Source: an uncultured Bacteroidota bacterium
Lineage (GTDB): Bacteria; Bacteroidota; Bacteroidia; Flavobacteriales; Flavobacteriaceae
NCBI GenBank assembly: GCA_902635965.1
Contig: CACPQA010000001.1
Coordinates: 186,001-250,000 of the forward strand
Length of the DNA stretch: 64,000 nt
Direction of reading: 5' to 3'
Within the stretch, counting starts at the first letter, position 1, and each line of letters begins with the position of its first letter. Below the pieces are notes generated by a model. That model saw nothing but the letters and a program-made list of their open reading frames with translations, was not told the DNA's origin and made no database searches. Of this stretch, positions 19,008 through 28,863 are shown in pieces. A program made the translations under genes and the position numbers.

Positions 19008-20167
19008 TTTGTAGAGATTATTTTTATTTTATTTTTTAAAATTCTTGCTTTTGAAATAGCCTCATCTAATTTCTCATCCGTAATAGTTATGTGTCCCATT
19101 TTCCTGTAAGGTTTTGTTATTTTTTTTCCATAAATATGGGGAAAAACCCCTTCTATGTCAAAAGCTTTATAAATGTTATGATAAGAGGCTTTACCATTAT
19201 GGTTAATTTCTCCAACTAAATTTACCATTACACCTGGTAAAATTTGAGTGACACTTCCTAAAGGCAGATCACAAATCGCTCGTATATGCTGTTCGAATTG
19301 ACATGTAACACATGACTCGATTGTTAAGTGTCCGCTATTATGTACCCTTGGTGCAATTTCATTAACAACTACATCACCATCACGGGTACAAAACAATTCA
19401 ATAGCTATTAGCCCTACGTGATTGAGAGATTTTGACACTAAATCTGCAATTTCCAAAGACTTAAGTTTAATTTTTTCGGGAATTCTTGATGGAAGAATAA
19501 CATATTCTACCTGATTTGATTTCTGATTAAATTCCATTTCCAAAACAGGAAAAGATTTACTTTTACCAGACTTGTTTCGAGCAACTAAAACAGCCAACTC
19601 ATGCTTTATGTCAACAAATTCCTCCATCACACAGCTACTTTCATTAATTTCATCTAAGTCAGAGAAAGATTGGACCAGTTTAACACCTTTACCATCGTAA
19701 CCCATTGTCTCAGATTTCCATATAAAAGGGTATTTAGATTTAGTTTTAAAAATATATTTAGACAAGCTTTTTTTGTTACCAAATCTTTTGTAATCAGATG
19801 TTGGAATTTTATTTTTTTTGAAAAAATCTTTTTGGATGCCTTTATTTTGTATTAGCTCTATATTTGATGGGCTTGGAAAAACCTCAATTCCTTCTTTTTC
19901 TAGTCTGTAAAGTGCTTCAACATTGACATGCTCAATTTCAATTGTAATGATGTCTACTTTTTTTCCAAAATTATAAACGTCCTGATAATTGTTAAAATCT
20001 CCTTTGAAATATAAGTCACAGCACTTTGAACACGGACAATCAGGATTGGGATCTAAAATATATGTTTCTATGCTCCATTTCCTAGTAATATTTATTAACA
20101 TTTTACCAAGTTGGCCTCCTCCTAGTATACCAAGTTTTTTTCTTAGAAAAGAAGTTTTCATATTCAC
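19004..20167 (-). CDS. purK: 5-(carboxyamino)imidazole ribonucleotide synthase
   Basis: LGILGGGQLGKML, IEIEHVNVEAL, ATP-grasp NEIAPRVHNSGHLTIE; overlaps purE. Confidence 0.96.
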   Translation of the reverse strand: MNMKTSFLRKKLGILGGGQLGKMLINITRKWSIETYILDPNPDCPCSKCCDLYFKGDFNNYQDVYNFGKKVDIITIEIEHVNVEALYRLEKEGIEVFPSPSNIELIQNKGIQKDFFKKNKIPTSDYKRFGNKKSLSKYIFKTKSKYPFIWKSETMGYDGKGVKLVQSFSDLDEINESSCVMEEFVDIKHELAVLVARNKSGKSKSFPVLEMEFNQKSNQVEYVILPSRIPEKIKLKSLEIADLVSKSLNHVGLIAIELFCTRDGDVVVNEIAPRVHNSGHLTIESCVTCQFEQHIRAICDLPLGSVTQILPGVMVNLVGEINHNGKASYHNIYKAFDIEGVFPHIYGKKITKPYRKMGHITITDEKLDEAISKARILKNKIKIISTK

Positions 20168-20251
20168 TTACAAAAATAGGGATATAGACTTATCATTTAA
20201 CAAAAACTAAGTTCAATTTTGGGTATATTTATAATATAAAAGAAAGGATGA

Positions 20252-20824
20252 ATGATTAACATTGTTATTTTTGGTAAGCCAGGCGCAGGCAAAGGAACTC
20301 AAGCAGAATTTTTAAAATCCAAATATAATTTAATTCATATTTCCACTGGAGATTTGTTTAGGCATCATATATCAAACAAAACCTCAATGGGATTAAAAGT
20401 GACTTCGATTATAAAGAATGGAGACTTAGTTCCAGACAAATTAACAATAGATATTTTAGAAAATGAGGTAAAAAAATACAATAATACAAATGGTTTTATT
20501 TTCGATGGTTTTCCTAGAACAATTAATCAAGCAAAAAAATTAGATGATTTTTTAAAGTCATTATCAATGCAAATAAGTTTCACTATCGCTCTTGAGGCAG
20601 ATGACGAAATTTTACTTCATAGGCTTTTAAAAAGGGGTGAAACTAGTGGAAGAAGTGATGATATTAACAAAGTGAAAATTTTGAATAGATTTCAAGAGTA
20701 CAATGAAAAGACTTTACCATTAAAGGAATTTTATTCAAAACAAAATAAATTTTTTACGATTAATGGAGTTGGAGATATTAAAGTCATTTCTGAGAGACTT
20801 ATTTCAATAATTGAAAATAGTTAA
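20252..20824 (+). CDS. adk: Adenylate kinase
   Basis: IFGKPGAGKGTQAEFLKSKY, HISTGDLFR, FDGFPRTINQA, GRSDD. Confidence 0.97.
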   Translation: MINIVIFGKPGAGKGTQAEFLKSKYNLIHISTGDLFRHHISNKTSMGLKVTSIIKNGDLVPDKLTIDILENEVKKYNNTNGFIFDGFPRTINQAKKLDDFLKSLSMQISFTIALEADDEILLHRLLKRGETSGRSDDINKVKILNRFQEYNEKTLPLKEFYSKQNKFFTINGVGDIKVISERLISIIENS

Positions 20825-20825
20825 C

Positions 20826-21836
20826 ATGACTGAAGATAATTTCGTCGATTATGTGAGTTTAAATGTCAGGTCAGGTAGCGGTGGGAGAGGTTCTTCTCAT
20901 TTAAGAAGAGAAAAATTTGTAGCTAAAGGAGGTCCAGATGGAGGTGATGGAGGAAAAGGCGGAGATATTATTTTTATAGGAGATTCAAACATATGGACTT
21001 TATACTCATTTAAGTTCAAAAAACATTTCAAAGCTGGACATGGTGGAGACGGAGGAAGAAATAAAAGAGCTGGTAAGAAGGGAGAGGATGTCGTAATTAA
21101 AGTTCCATTAGGAACCACAATTATAGAAAAAAAATCGAAACAGCTTTTAGCTGAAATCACCGAGAAAAATAAAAAAATTATTTTGCTTCGAGGGGGACTT
21201 GGAGGAAGAGGTAATTGTCATTTTAAGTCGGCTACCAATAGAACTCCACGTTATTCTCAAAAAGGCATATCAGGTGAGGAATTAATAATAACTTTAGAAT
21301 TAAAAATATTAGCTGATGTTGGATTAGTTGGTTTTCCAAATGCAGGAAAATCAACCCTACTTGCTTCAATCACATCAGCAAAACCAAAGGTTGGTAACTA
21401 TGAGTTTACCACTTTAAAACCAAACTTGGGTATTGTTGATTATAAAGATTTTAAAACATTTATTGTTGCAGATATACCAGGAATTATTGAAGGAGCATCC
21501 TCTGGAAAAGGCTTGGGGCACTATTTTTTAAGGCATGTAGAAAGAAACTCAATTCTACTTTTTTTGATCTCTGCAGAGCATGATATTCATAAGAGATTTT
21601 TAATTCTTAGAGAAGAAATGTTAAAGTTTAATCCAGAATTATTGGACAAAAAGTTTATTGTTGCAATATCAAAAATTGACCTTATTGAAGCATCAAAAAG
21701 AGACCTTTTTTTAGACAAAGTAAAAAAAGATTTTAAGTCAATTTCTGTTTTAGTTTTGTCTTCATTAATCAACTTGGGATTAAATTCACTTAAAGATGAA
21801 TTATGGAGCGCTTTAAATTCTAAGCAGATTGAATAA
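20826..21836 (+). CDS. obgE: Obg family GTPase CgtA
   Basis: Glycine-rich Obg fold (GPDGGDGGKGGDIIF), GFPNAGKSTLL, DIPGIIEGAS. Start revised to ATG 20826 (MTEDNFVDYV). Confidence 0.96.
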   Translation: MTEDNFVDYVSLNVRSGSGGRGSSHLRREKFVAKGGPDGGDGGKGGDIIFIGDSNIWTLYSFKFKKHFKAGHGGDGGRNKRAGKKGEDVVIKVPLGTTIIEKKSKQLLAEITEKNKKIILLRGGLGGRGNCHFKSATNRTPRYSQKGISGEELIITLELKILADVGLVGFPNAGKSTLLASITSAKPKVGNYEFTTLKPNLGIVDYKDFKTFIVADIPGIIEGASSGKGLGHYFLRHVERNSILLFLISAEHDIHKRFLILREEMLKFNPELLDKKFIVAISKIDLIEASKRDLFLDKVKKDFKSISVLVLSSLINLGLNSLKDELWSALNSKQIE

Positions 21837-22743
21837 TTATTTACTCTTTTTTCTAATTTTTTTAAACTTATACAGTCAAAAAGAACATCCTTTTGAAAAC
21901 CTAAATTTTATAAATATCACATCTGATACCGATAATGAAATTTTTGAACAAGAATTCCTAAAATTGAAAAATGACGAATTATCCGAAATAGAAATGATCG
22001 AAAAAGAGATTTTGGTAGCCTCAAAATTGAGAGACTTAAAAAAAGTTATATTATTGCTTAATCGCCAGATTAAAATTGAGGGTGAAAGTCCAGATTTACT
22101 TTACCAACTGGGAGGAACTAACGGAATCCTTGCTTTCAAAAAAAAGAATCTTTTTTCAATTACTTACTTAAATGAAATGCTTGAATGTTTTTCCAAAGCC
22201 TTGGATTTAGATCCGACTCATGTTCCAACCCTTGAAGCTTATATTGATGTACTTTATAGTTTACCTAAAATTCTTGGTGGTGATAAAAAGAAAGCATCTA
22301 GACTTGCTGAAAAACTAACTCAAATAAGTAAAATAAACGGCTATCTGTCCATGGCAACAATTTATTTTAAAAATGAAAACAATAAAATGTCGAAATTTTA
22401 TCTAAATGCTTTTTTTCAAGAATTGTCAAGACTTTCCATTTGTAAAAGTGAGGAATTAAAAAAATTTTATTCAAAACAATCAAATAATTTTCCAATTAAA
22501 ATTTCTCAGATAACTTCTTTTTTTGGGAAAGAAGTTGATTCAGGTTTGTGTGCTTTAAATTTTTATTTGGACAGCCCTAACTTTAAAAAAAACCTTTATT
22601 CTTTGGAATGGATTTATTTTCTAAAATCTAAACTAACTTTTTTGAATGGTAATCGTGAGGATTCTTTTAGGTTTTTAAAATTGTCTCTGGATTTAAATCC
22701 TGATTTTGAATTAAGTCAAACTTTTTTAAAAAATAATTTTTAA
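21829..22743 (+). CDS. TPR-like secreted/periplasmic hypothetical protein, TTG start
   Basis: Hydrophobic N-terminus, TPR-like repeats (ALDLDPTHVPTLEAYIDVLYSLPKILGGDKKKA; LSLDLNPDF); overlaps obgE stop. Confidence 0.6.
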   Translation: MNNYLLFFLIFLNLYSQKEHPFENLNFINITSDTDNEIFEQEFLKLKNDELSEIEMIEKEILVASKLRDLKKVILLLNRQIKIEGESPDLLYQLGGTNGILAFKKKNLFSITYLNEMLECFSKALDLDPTHVPTLEAYIDVLYSLPKILGGDKKKASRLAEKLTQISKINGYLSMATIYFKNENNKMSKFYLNAFFQELSRLSICKSEELKKFYSKQSNNFPIKISQITSFFGKEVDSGLCALNFYLDSPNFKKNLYSLEWIYFLKSKLTFLNGNREDSFRFLKLSLDLNPDFELSQTFLKNNF

Positions 22744-22753
22744 CTAGTTAAGT

Positions 22754-24058
22754 ATGATTTTAATTTACTGCACAAAAACTTCACCTAGAATAGAATATGT
22801 TTTTGATCATATTTTAAAATTAATCTTACATCAAAAATTCTGTATTACAAATTCAAAGCCAGAATTTATTGATTTTAAAGGATACAAATTTAGCTATGCA
22901 AGTGTTCCAGTTTCTGACGAATTATTTTTCCAATCATATGGATTACTTGAAGAAACGGGACTGGATAATCTCATAATTAAAACCTTTGAATGGGAAAATA
23001 TAAAATGCTTCTTTAAAGTTGGTAAAAAATCTGCAATACCTTTTGATATTTTTTCTGCAATTTTCTTCTTGTTGTCAAGGTATGAAGAATACATGCCTCA
23101 CTCAAGCGGTAATCATAGTCATTTTAGGTACCAAGAAAGCTTTGCCTATAAAGAAAACTTTTTAGAAACACCTATAATTGATATTTGGATAGAAAAACTT
23201 GTGTCTGTTTTAAAAAATAAAATGAATTTAAAATGTAAAATTGATCCAAATAATCAAAAAGCATCAATCATAATTAGTTCATTACATACTTATAAATACA
23301 TCAACAAGTATCCATTCGAGTCATATATGATTTGGTTTAAAAATTTGATAAATTTAAATTTATGGGAAGTTATTGAACAATTTTTTGTTTTTTTAAAAAT
23401 CATACCTGACCCATGGGAGATGGATAATCACGTAACAAATCTGTTAATTTCTTTAAAAACTAAAGTTCTATTTTTTTTCCCTTTTTCTTCTAATTCATTT
23501 TTTAACAATGAGTCTCCAAAAACAAATGAATATTTCAAAAATCACATTAAGGATTCTTTTGATATTTTTAAAATAGGCCTTTTACCTTCCAATAATGCAA
23601 TTAAAAAGCTCAAAACTTTTGAATTAGAAAACTCCAATATTTCTAATTTGGTTCACACAAAAATTAATGAAATTTTACTTAAGGAGGGTCTAAATAAGAT
23701 AAGTGAGGATTATAAGAATCTTATATCTATGGACGAAGCTACAGACTTTTCCATGGGATATATAGATGCATTTGGTTATCGAGCTAGCACTTGTGCATCT
23801 TTCTTCTTTTATGATCTTTCAAACGAAACTAAAACTAGTCTTACTGTAACGCCATTTTGTGCTCACCATAGATTGATAGAAAGCACAAATCTAAATAAAG
23901 TGATTAATAAAATTCAAAATTTTAATGAAATATCGAAAATATATTCTGGCAGTTTTTCAATCATATTGAATAATGAAATCTTTGAAAAATCAGTAAAAAA
24001 TAGTAAGCTTAGATCACATTTTATATCTGTAATAGAAGCTTTAAGTAATTTAATTTGA
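22754..24058 (+). CDS. Polysaccharide deacetylase family-like protein (DUF7033-like N-terminus), apparently catalytically degenerate
   Basis: Family-like segments PFDIFSAIFFLLSRYEEYMPH, FAYKENFLETPIIDIWIEKL, DFSMGYIDAFGYRASTCASFFFYDLSNETKTSLTVTPF; expected metal-binding motifs not found (see finding). Confidence 0.7.
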   Translation: MILIYCTKTSPRIEYVFDHILKLILHQKFCITNSKPEFIDFKGYKFSYASVPVSDELFFQSYGLLEETGLDNLIIKTFEWENIKCFFKVGKKSAIPFDIFSAIFFLLSRYEEYMPHSSGNHSHFRYQESFAYKENFLETPIIDIWIEKLVSVLKNKMNLKCKIDPNNQKASIIISSLHTYKYINKYPFESYMIWFKNLINLNLWEVIEQFFVFLKIIPDPWEMDNHVTNLLISLKTKVLFFFPFSSNSFFNNESPKTNEYFKNHIKDSFDIFKIGLLPSNNAIKKLKTFELENSNISNLVHTKINEILLKEGLNKISEDYKNLISMDEATDFSMGYIDAFGYRASTCASFFFYDLSNETKTSLTVTPFCAHHRLIESTNLNKVINKIQNFNEISKIYSGSFSIILNNEIFEKSVKNSKLRSHFISVIEALSNLI

Positions 24059-24126
24059 AAAACAAATTGATTTCTACGTATTTATTAAGTTTATAAAAAG
24101 AAATATATTTAAGCTTTAAAATTAAA

Positions 24127-24453
24127 ATGGACATTAAAAAATCACAAAAAAAGGTTGATGATTGGATAAAAAAATACGGGGTTAGATATTTTGATATTAT
24201 GACAAATATGGCAATTTTAACTGAAGAGGTTGGCGAAGTTGCAAGAATAATAAGTCGGAAATATGGTGAGCAAAGCACAAGAAAAGAAGATAAATCTCTA
24301 AATTTATCTGAAGAGTTATCAGATGTTCTGTTTGTAGTTTTTTGCATAGCAAATCAAACAAATATTGATTTGCAATCTGAATTTGACAAAAAATTAATTA
24401 AAAAGTCATTAAGAGATTCGGTGAGGCACAAACAAAACAAAAAATTATTTTGA
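24127..24453 (+). CDS. MazG-like nucleotide pyrophosphohydrolase
   Basis: MAILTEEVGEVARIISRKYGEQ...LSEELSDVLFVVFCIANQT: ExxE...ExxD MazG motif. Confidence 0.85.
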   Translation: MDIKKSQKKVDDWIKKYGVRYFDIMTNMAILTEEVGEVARIISRKYGEQSTRKEDKSLNLSEELSDVLFVVFCIANQTNIDLQSEFDKKLIKKSLRDSVRHKQNKKLF

Positions 24454-25682
24454 AATGTATGATCTCAGTTTCACATCCAAATAAAATTGTAAAAGCGTGT
24501 TTGTTGTTAACCGGTTCAAAAAGTATTACAAATAGGTTACTTATTTTAAAGAGTATTTATCCGTTACTAAAAATTAAAAATAAATCTGAATCCCAGGACT
24601 CAATTCTCTTAGAGAGAGCTCTGAATTCCTCTTCAAAAATTAAAAACATTGGTCATGCAGGCACAGCAATGCGTTTTCTTATCTCTTATTACTCAACATT
24701 AGAAAACCAAGAGGTTATTTTAAAGGGCTCAAAAAGAATGCATGAGAGACCGATTCATCCCTTAATTGATTGTTTGAAACTAGTTGGTGCTGAAATTGTT
24801 TATCTCGAGAAAGATGGTTTTCCACCAATAAAAATTAAGGGGAAAAAACTAAATTTCAAAAATGTAAAAATTTCTTCTAACATTAGCAGTCAATTTATTT
24901 CATCCATCTTGCTGATTTCACCAAAACTAGCTGGGGGATTAGTCATGGAATTAAAAGGAGAATTAATTTCTAAACCATACATACAAATGACATTATCTTT
25001 ATTGAATAATTTGGGAATTAAAACAAGCTTCCGAAAAAATATAATTAAAGTTGAAAACTTAGATAAAATTGAAGAAAAAAAAATTATGGTTGAGTCAGAT
25101 TGGAGTTCCGCTTCTTACTGGTATAGTGTGGTCGCTCTCTCTCAAAAAGCTGAGATCATACTTAACAATCTCTACAAAAATAGTATTCAAGGTGACTCAA
25201 TTTTAATTAAAATATTCCAAGCTCTTGGTGTTACGACAAAGTTTAAAGAAAACAAAATTATTTTAAAAAAAACTAGAGATTTTGTGCTCCCCAAAAAATT
25301 AAGTCTTAATTTAATAAATAGTCCTGACCTTGCTCAAACTATAGCTGTTACTTGTTTTGGGCTAGGAATTAAATGCTCCTTAAATGGATTACAAACTTTA
25401 AATATCAAAGAAACAAACAGACTATCCGCATTGAAAAATGAGCTGACAAAACTTGGAGCAAACTTAAATGTCACAAAAAGCACTTTAATACTCTATGGTT
25501 CAAAGAAATTAAAAAAAAATATTAAAATAAATACATATCAAGATCACAGAATGGCAATGTCTTTTGCACCTTTAGCATTAAAGATTCCAATCTTTATTCA
25601 AAATCCCAATGTAGTAGTAAAATCATATCCGGAGTTTTGGGATGATCTTGAGAGTGCTGGATTTATAATCAAGACAATTTAA
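24450..25682 (+). CDS. aroA: 3-phosphoshikimate 1-carboxyvinyltransferase (EPSP synthase)
   Basis: GSKSITNRLLILKSI, GHAGTAMRFLISYYS, RMHERPIHPLID, ETNRLSALKNELTKLG, DHRMAMSFAPL. Start may be ATG 24459. Confidence 0.93.
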   Translation: MKCMISVSHPNKIVKACLLLTGSKSITNRLLILKSIYPLLKIKNKSESQDSILLERALNSSSKIKNIGHAGTAMRFLISYYSTLENQEVILKGSKRMHERPIHPLIDCLKLVGAEIVYLEKDGFPPIKIKGKKLNFKNVKISSNISSQFISSILLISPKLAGGLVMELKGELISKPYIQMTLSLLNNLGIKTSFRKNIIKVENLDKIEEKKIMVESDWSSASYWYSVVALSQKAEIILNNLYKNSIQGDSILIKIFQALGVTTKFKENKIILKKTRDFVLPKKLSLNLINSPDLAQTIAVTCFGLGIKCSLNGLQTLNIKETNRLSALKNELTKLGANLNVTKSTLILYGSKKLKKNIKINTYQDHRMAMSFAPLALKIPIFIQNPNVVVKSYPEFWDDLESAGFIIKTI

Positions 25683-25699
25683 AATATAACTAAAATACC

Positions 25700-25731
25700 T
25701 TGACAAGCTGATGTTTCAAAATGTATATTTG
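25700..25731 (+). promoter_or_regulatory. Bacteroidetes-type promoter upstream of queA (TTG-N21-TATATTTG)
   Basis: TTG 25700-25702, TATATTTG 25724-25731, about 16 bp before the queA ATG. Confidence 0.6.
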
Positions 25732-25747
25732 CCAAAAAACAAATTAA

Positions 25748-26797
25748 ATGAAACTATCAGATTTTAATTACGATTTACCCAAGAAGCTTCTTGCTGAGTT
25801 TCCTTCAGAAAATAGGGATGAATCAAGATTAATGGTAATTAATAGAAAAGACCAGACAATTAATCATAATCAGTTTAAAGATTTGGTCAATTATTTTGAA
25901 GAAGACGATGTTTTAATTTTAAATAACACAAAAGTTTTTCCAGCCAGGTTATATGGAAACAAAGAAAAGACAGGTGCTAGAATTGAGGTATTTTTGTTAC
26001 GTGAGCTAAACAAGGATCAAAGATTATGGGATGTTTTAGTCGATCCAGCTCGAAAAATAAGAATTGGAAATAAACTTTACTTTGGAGATGACGACAACCT
26101 TGTTGCCGAAGTTATTGATAATACTACATCAAGAGGGAGAACACTTAGGTTTTTATTTGACGGAACTTATGAGCAATTTCGATTGAAACTTAACGGACTC
26201 GGGGAGACGCCACTACCTAAATATATAAAAAGAGAACCTGTACCTGAAGATAAGGAAAGGTATCAAACTATATATGCAAAGAATGAAGGGGCAGTAGCTG
26301 CTCCAACTGCTGGTCTTCATTTTTCAAAACACTTACTTAAAAAAATGGAAATTAAAGGCGTAAATATTGCTGAAATTACTCTCCATGTTGGACTGGGAAC
26401 ATTTAATCCAGTTGAGGTAGAAGATTTATCAAAGCATAAAATGGATTCAGAAGAGTTAATTATTGGTCAACATGCAGTAGACATTGTTAATCAATCAATT
26501 CAAAAAAAGAAGAGGATTTGTGCCGTTGGTACTACCGTGATGAGGGGATTGGAAAGTTCTGTTTCTTCAATGAATACCCTAAATATATATAGAGGATGGA
26601 CTCATAAATTTATTTTTCCTCCTTATGATTTTTCGATTGCAAACTCAATGGTTACTAATTTTCACACTCCAAAGTCAACATTATTAATGATGGTTTCTGC
26701 TTTTGCTGGTAGCGATCTAATTAAGGAGGCATACAATGAAGCTATTAAGGAGAAATACAAATTTTATTCATACGGAGATGCAATGTTAATTCTCTAA
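25748..26797 (+). CDS. queA: S-adenosylmethionine:tRNA ribosyltransferase-isomerase
   Basis: [64 protein letters not shown]. Confidence 0.97.
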   Translation: MKLSDFNYDLPKKLLAEFPSENRDESRLMVINRKDQTINHNQFKDLVNYFEEDDVLILNNTKVFPARLYGNKEKTGARIEVFLLRELNKDQRLWDVLVDPARKIRIGNKLYFGDDDNLVAEVIDNTTSRGRTLRFLFDGTYEQFRLKLNGLGETPLPKYIKREPVPEDKERYQTIYAKNEGAVAAPTAGLHFSKHLLKKMEIKGVNIAEITLHVGLGTFNPVEVEDLSKHKMDSEELIIGQHAVDIVNQSIQKKKRICAVGTTVMRGLESSVSSMNTLNIYRGWTHKFIFPPYDFSIANSMVTNFHTPKSTLLMMVSAFAGSDLIKEAYNEAIKEKYKFYSYGDAMLIL

Positions 26798-26801
26798 TTG
26801 G

Positions 26802-27851
26802 ATGGAAAATAAAGATGATATAAGATTATTAAGTCCAGAACAACTTAAAGATTTTTTTATTGAAAAAAATCAAAGTAAATATAGAGTTGATCAAATTTCA
26901 GACTGGTTATGGAAGAAAGGTGTGAGTAATTTCTCGCAAATGTCAAATTTATCTGATAGCTTAAGAAAGTCTCTTGGTGAAAAGTTCTGTTTAAACAAAC
27001 CAACTAAAATAGAAGTTAAAAAAAGTATAGATGGAACTATGAAGTACTCAATTCAACTTCATGATAAAAATTCTGTTGAAGCAGTACTAATTCCATCAAA
27101 AAAAAGGATAACAGCCTGTATATCGTCACAAGTTGGTTGTAGTCTAGATTGTAAGTTTTGCGCAACTTCTAGATTAATTAGGAAACGAAATTTATTTTTT
27201 TATGAAATTTTTGACCAACTATTTTATTTAAATGAGCAGAGCAATGCACATTTTAAAAGGAAAGTATCAAATATTGTTTTTATGGGGATGGGGGAGCCTT
27301 TGCTGAATTATAAAAATGTTGTAAAAGCTATAAACAAAATGAAGCTACCTGGCGGACTTAATTTTTCAGCAAAAAGGATTACAATATCAACTTCTGGAAT
27401 ACCAAAGGGTATAAAAAATCTAGCAAATGAAAATTTAAATTGTAATCTAGCGGTATCTCTTCATTCTGCCTTACAAGAAACTCGAGAGAAGATTATGCCA
27501 TTTTCAAAAAATTTTCCTCTTGAAGAATTAATGGAGTCACTAAAATATTGGTATAGCGTCACTAAAAAAAAAATATTATATGAATACATTATTTTTGATG
27601 GTATTAATGATGATATCAAGCATGTAAAAGCCTTGGCTAAAATTTGTGAAGTTTTACCCTGTAAAGTAAATTTTATAGAATACAATCCAATAGGAGACAA
27701 AATATTTAGACCATCTAAAGTTGAAAAACTTCAACTATATCAAAAATATTTGACAGATAAGGGCATTGTCAATACCTTCAGGATTTCAAGGGGTAGAGAT
27801 ATTAATGCTGCTTGTGGCCAACTGGTTAATTTGAATGGATTTAATTTATGA
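26802..27851 (+). CDS. rlmN: 23S rRNA (adenine2503-C2)-methyltransferase, radical SAM
   Basis: CSLDCKFCATS (CxxxCxxC), FMGMGEPLLNY, SLHSALQETREKIMP. Confidence 0.96.
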   Translation: MENKDDIRLLSPEQLKDFFIEKNQSKYRVDQISDWLWKKGVSNFSQMSNLSDSLRKSLGEKFCLNKPTKIEVKKSIDGTMKYSIQLHDKNSVEAVLIPSKKRITACISSQVGCSLDCKFCATSRLIRKRNLFFYEIFDQLFYLNEQSNAHFKRKVSNIVFMGMGEPLLNYKNVVKAINKMKLPGGLNFSAKRITISTSGIPKGIKNLANENLNCNLAVSLHSALQETREKIMPFSKNFPLEELMESLKYWYSVTKKKILYEYIIFDGINDDIKHVKALAKICEVLPCKVNFIEYNPIGDKIFRPSKVEKLQLYQKYLTDKGIVNTFRISRGRDINAACGQLVNLNGFNL

Positions 27852-28825
27852 AGGCAGTAGAGAAAATAAAAAAACCAATTTATCGTGAAATGGAAATTTT
27901 TGAAGAAAAATTTGCTTTGTCTATGTTTTCAAAGGTACCCTTGATTAACAGAATAACACATTTCATAGTTAATAGGAAGGGAAAACAAATGAGACCTATG
28001 TTGATTTTTCTAACGGCAAAGTTAATTAACGAAGGAGAGATTAATGAACGTACATACAGGGGAGCCTCTGTCGTTGAATTAATTCACACAGCTACTTTAG
28101 TACACGATGATATAGTTGATGATTCCAATTTTAGGAGAGGTTTTTTTTCAATAAATGCTTTATGGAAAAATAAAATTGCGGTTTTAGTAGGGGATTTTCT
28201 TCTATCTAAAGGAATGTTAATATGTATTGAAAACAAAGATTTTGATTTATTGGAATTTATATCTGTTGCAGTTAGAGAAATGAGTGAAGGGGAATTACTA
28301 CAAGCACAAAAAGCAAGGAGTTTTGATATAAATGAAGATTTATATTTAAAAATAATAAGAAAAAAAACTGCGACTCTTATGGCAATATGTTGCGCAATTG
28401 GTGCAAAATCTGTAAATGCAGACAAAAAAATGGTTGACAAACTTTATTTATTTGGGGAACTAATTGGAATAACATTTCAAATTAGAGACGATTTATTTGA
28501 TTACAGCGAAAACAAAATCGGAAAACCTATTGGAATTGATATTAAAGATAAAAAAATGACTTTACCTCTAATTCATGTGATTAACAAGGCAAGTTTAAAT
28601 GATAGAAATTGGATTTTGAATACTATAAAAAAGCATAATAAAAATAAAGCTAGGGTAAAGGAGTTAATAAAATTTGTGAAAGAAAAAGGTGGTGTAGAGT
28701 ATGCAAAAAAAGTTATGATAGAATATAAGTCTAGAGCTCTTAAAATGATACTAGATTTTCCTAAAAATGATTTTCGTAAATCTCTTGAATTTATGCTAGA
28801 TTATGTAATCGATCGAAAGTATTAA
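27848..28825 (+). CDS. Polyprenyl diphosphate synthase
   Basis: Aspartate-rich motifs HDDIVDDS and RDDLFDY; GKQMRPML; overlaps rlmN. Confidence 0.93.
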   Translation: MKAVEKIKKPIYREMEIFEEKFALSMFSKVPLINRITHFIVNRKGKQMRPMLIFLTAKLINEGEINERTYRGASVVELIHTATLVHDDIVDDSNFRRGFFSINALWKNKIAVLVGDFLLSKGMLICIENKDFDLLEFISVAVREMSEGELLQAQKARSFDINEDLYLKIIRKKTATLMAICCAIGAKSVNADKKMVDKLYLFGELIGITFQIRDDLFDYSENKIGKPIGIDIKDKKMTLPLIHVINKASLNDRNWILNTIKKHNKNKARVKELIKFVKEKGGVEYAKKVMIEYKSRALKMILDFPKNDFRKSLEFMLDYVIDRKY

Positions 28826-28863
28826 AACACTTTTTTTCACTATGTTTGATAAAATTTATTCGA

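Noticed and set aside
20897-21160. 87-aa Pro-rich antisense ORF in obgE
   Set aside because: Antisense of the Gly-rich Obg fold; proline-rich content is a codon-complement artefact.
24021-24347. 108-aa minus-strand ORF over the mazG-like gene
   Set aside because: The plus strand encodes a clear MazG-like protein; the minus reading lacks motifs.
28084-28440. 118-aa antisense ORF inside the polyprenyl synthase gene
   Set aside because: Overlaps a well-supported conserved CDS; no recognisable motif or separate regulatory signal.
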